From positions 576,699,549 to 576,763,548 of the forward strand of contig NC_056749.1 of the NCBI RefSeq assembly GCF_019279795.1: a stretch of 64,000 bases of DNA. Reading direction: 5' to 3'. The notes below the pieces were generated by a model, which saw only the letters and a program-made list of their open reading frames with translations, ran no database searches and was not told the DNA's origin. This DNA comes from Protopterus annectens. Lineage: Eukaryota; Chordata; Ceratodontiformes; Protopteridae. Positions 63,600 through 64,000 of the stretch are shown here, one piece after another; within the stretch, counting starts at the first letter, position 1, and every line of letters starts with the position of its first letter. The translations under genes were made by a program, and so were the position numbers.

Positions 63600-64000
63600 T
63601 CACCTTGCCCCCAGCCAGGCAAACTGACAACAGATGCATCAGACTACGCCTGGGGGGCACACATGGCAGGACAGTGCGTTCAAGGCGTATGGACTGCAGA
63701 TCAAAGGAATCTGCACATCAATCAAAAAGAGATGCTAGCTGTACAGAATGCTCTGACAGCCTTCAAGAACCTACTACATCCAGGACAACTTACAATAAGG
63801 ACGGACAACACCACTGTAATGTGGTACATAAACAAGGAGGTACACACTCCTACCCTCTATGCAGGCAAGCAATGACCTTGTGGAACACAGCACTGGCTTA
63901 CCAAGTTGTTACAAGCTCATTTCCTGCCAGGAAAAAAGAACACATTGGCAGATGACCTCAGCAGAAACATCATGGATCCCCACGAGTGGAAACTGGATCC
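63600..64000 (+). pseudogene. RNase H of DIRS copy G (cut by window end)
   Basis: TTDASDYAWGAHMAGQCVQG-like start (about 63630), NLHINQKEMLAVQNALTAFK (about 63708) and LTIRTDNTTVMWYINKE (about 63788), which are the RNase H blocks with their acidic residues. The post-RNase H region begins near 63900 and continues beyond the window. Confidence 0.78.

Larger units (their letters stand above)
60390..64000 (+). mobile_element. DIRS-like retrotransposon copy G, right part outside window
   Basis: This starts about 45 bases after the right end of copy E. It has a left terminal region, a TATA-type promoter-like stretch, a gag-like gene in two long open stretches, reverse transcriptase and the start of RNase H, then the window ends. 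Long open frames make it the best preserved and probably the youngest DIRS copy here, with only a few breaks visible. It belongs to the lineage of D and E. The exact left end cannot be confirmed without its ICR. Confidence 0.83.

Noticed and set aside
1-64000. LTR retrovirus, Polinton or envelope-bearing element
   Set aside because: No long direct repeats with primer-binding site, protease, integrase, DNA polymerase B or envelope were seen; the capsid-like genes all belong to DIRS-type elements with inverted ends and a tyrosine recombinase.

Overview
The window looks like noncoding DNA from a vertebrate with a large, repeat-rich genome, probably not an amniote. The DIRS-like retrotransposons, CR1-type LINEs with an esterase ORF1, Penelope-like elements (PLEs) and a DANA/V-SINE-like SINE together would fit an amphibian (a caecilian, for example), a lungfish or another large-genome fish. 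This is inference; no host gene that I can name is present. About nine tenths of the window is transposable element, and almost all of it is decayed.

Layout. (1) Positions 1-22716 are one old DIRS-like copy (A) whose left end lies outside the window. It carries a small foldback DNA element (716-971), a tRNA-derived SINE (2711-3041), a nearly full-length CR1 LINE on the minus strand (4805-9406) and a second DIRS copy B (9798-21818). B in turn carries a third DIRS copy C (15023-20828). Both DIRS-in-DIRS insertions fall in the tyrosine recombinase gene of the host copy. (2) Positions 22717-35899 hold a diverged direct repeat, a short PLE with a hammerhead-ribozyme-like motif (23895-24560), about 2 kb of unassigned sequence with possible host exons, the 5' part of a CR1 LINE (26570-28280), and a very decayed DIRS copy H (about 28500-34985) split by a PLE (29831-32745) that contains a second foldback element. 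(3) Positions 35900-60347 are a DIRS copy E of a second lineage. E is split by DIRS copy D (37978-57153). D is split by PLE2 (42745-45911) and by a CR1 LINE (46233-57074). The LINE is split by PLE3 (46700-51366), and PLE3 encloses a piece of another DIRS copy (F, 50275-51003). (4) From about 60390 to the window end there is a further DIRS copy G, the best preserved of the set, cut by the window edge.

How it works together. The DIRS copies share one plan: inverted terminal repeats, a gag-like gene, reverse transcriptase plus RNase H plus a conserved following region, a tyrosine recombinase, and an internal complementary region (ICR) whose two halves match the two element ends. I used the ICRs to place the ends. 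Two lineages are visible: A/B/C/H and D/E/F/G. The PLEs encode RT and GIY-YIG endonuclease and carry 3'-end copies in inverted orientation at their 5' side. Two of them carry hammerhead-like motifs. Nesting gives a relative age order: H and A are the oldest here, E is older than D, and D is older than its LINE, which is older than PLE3; A is older than B and B older than C. The most unusual object is PLE3, whose N-terminal reading frame begins inside captured DIRS terminal sequence. Boundaries are read by eye and are generally good to about 5-30 bases where an ICR, terminal repeat or target duplication is visible, and looser elsewhere.
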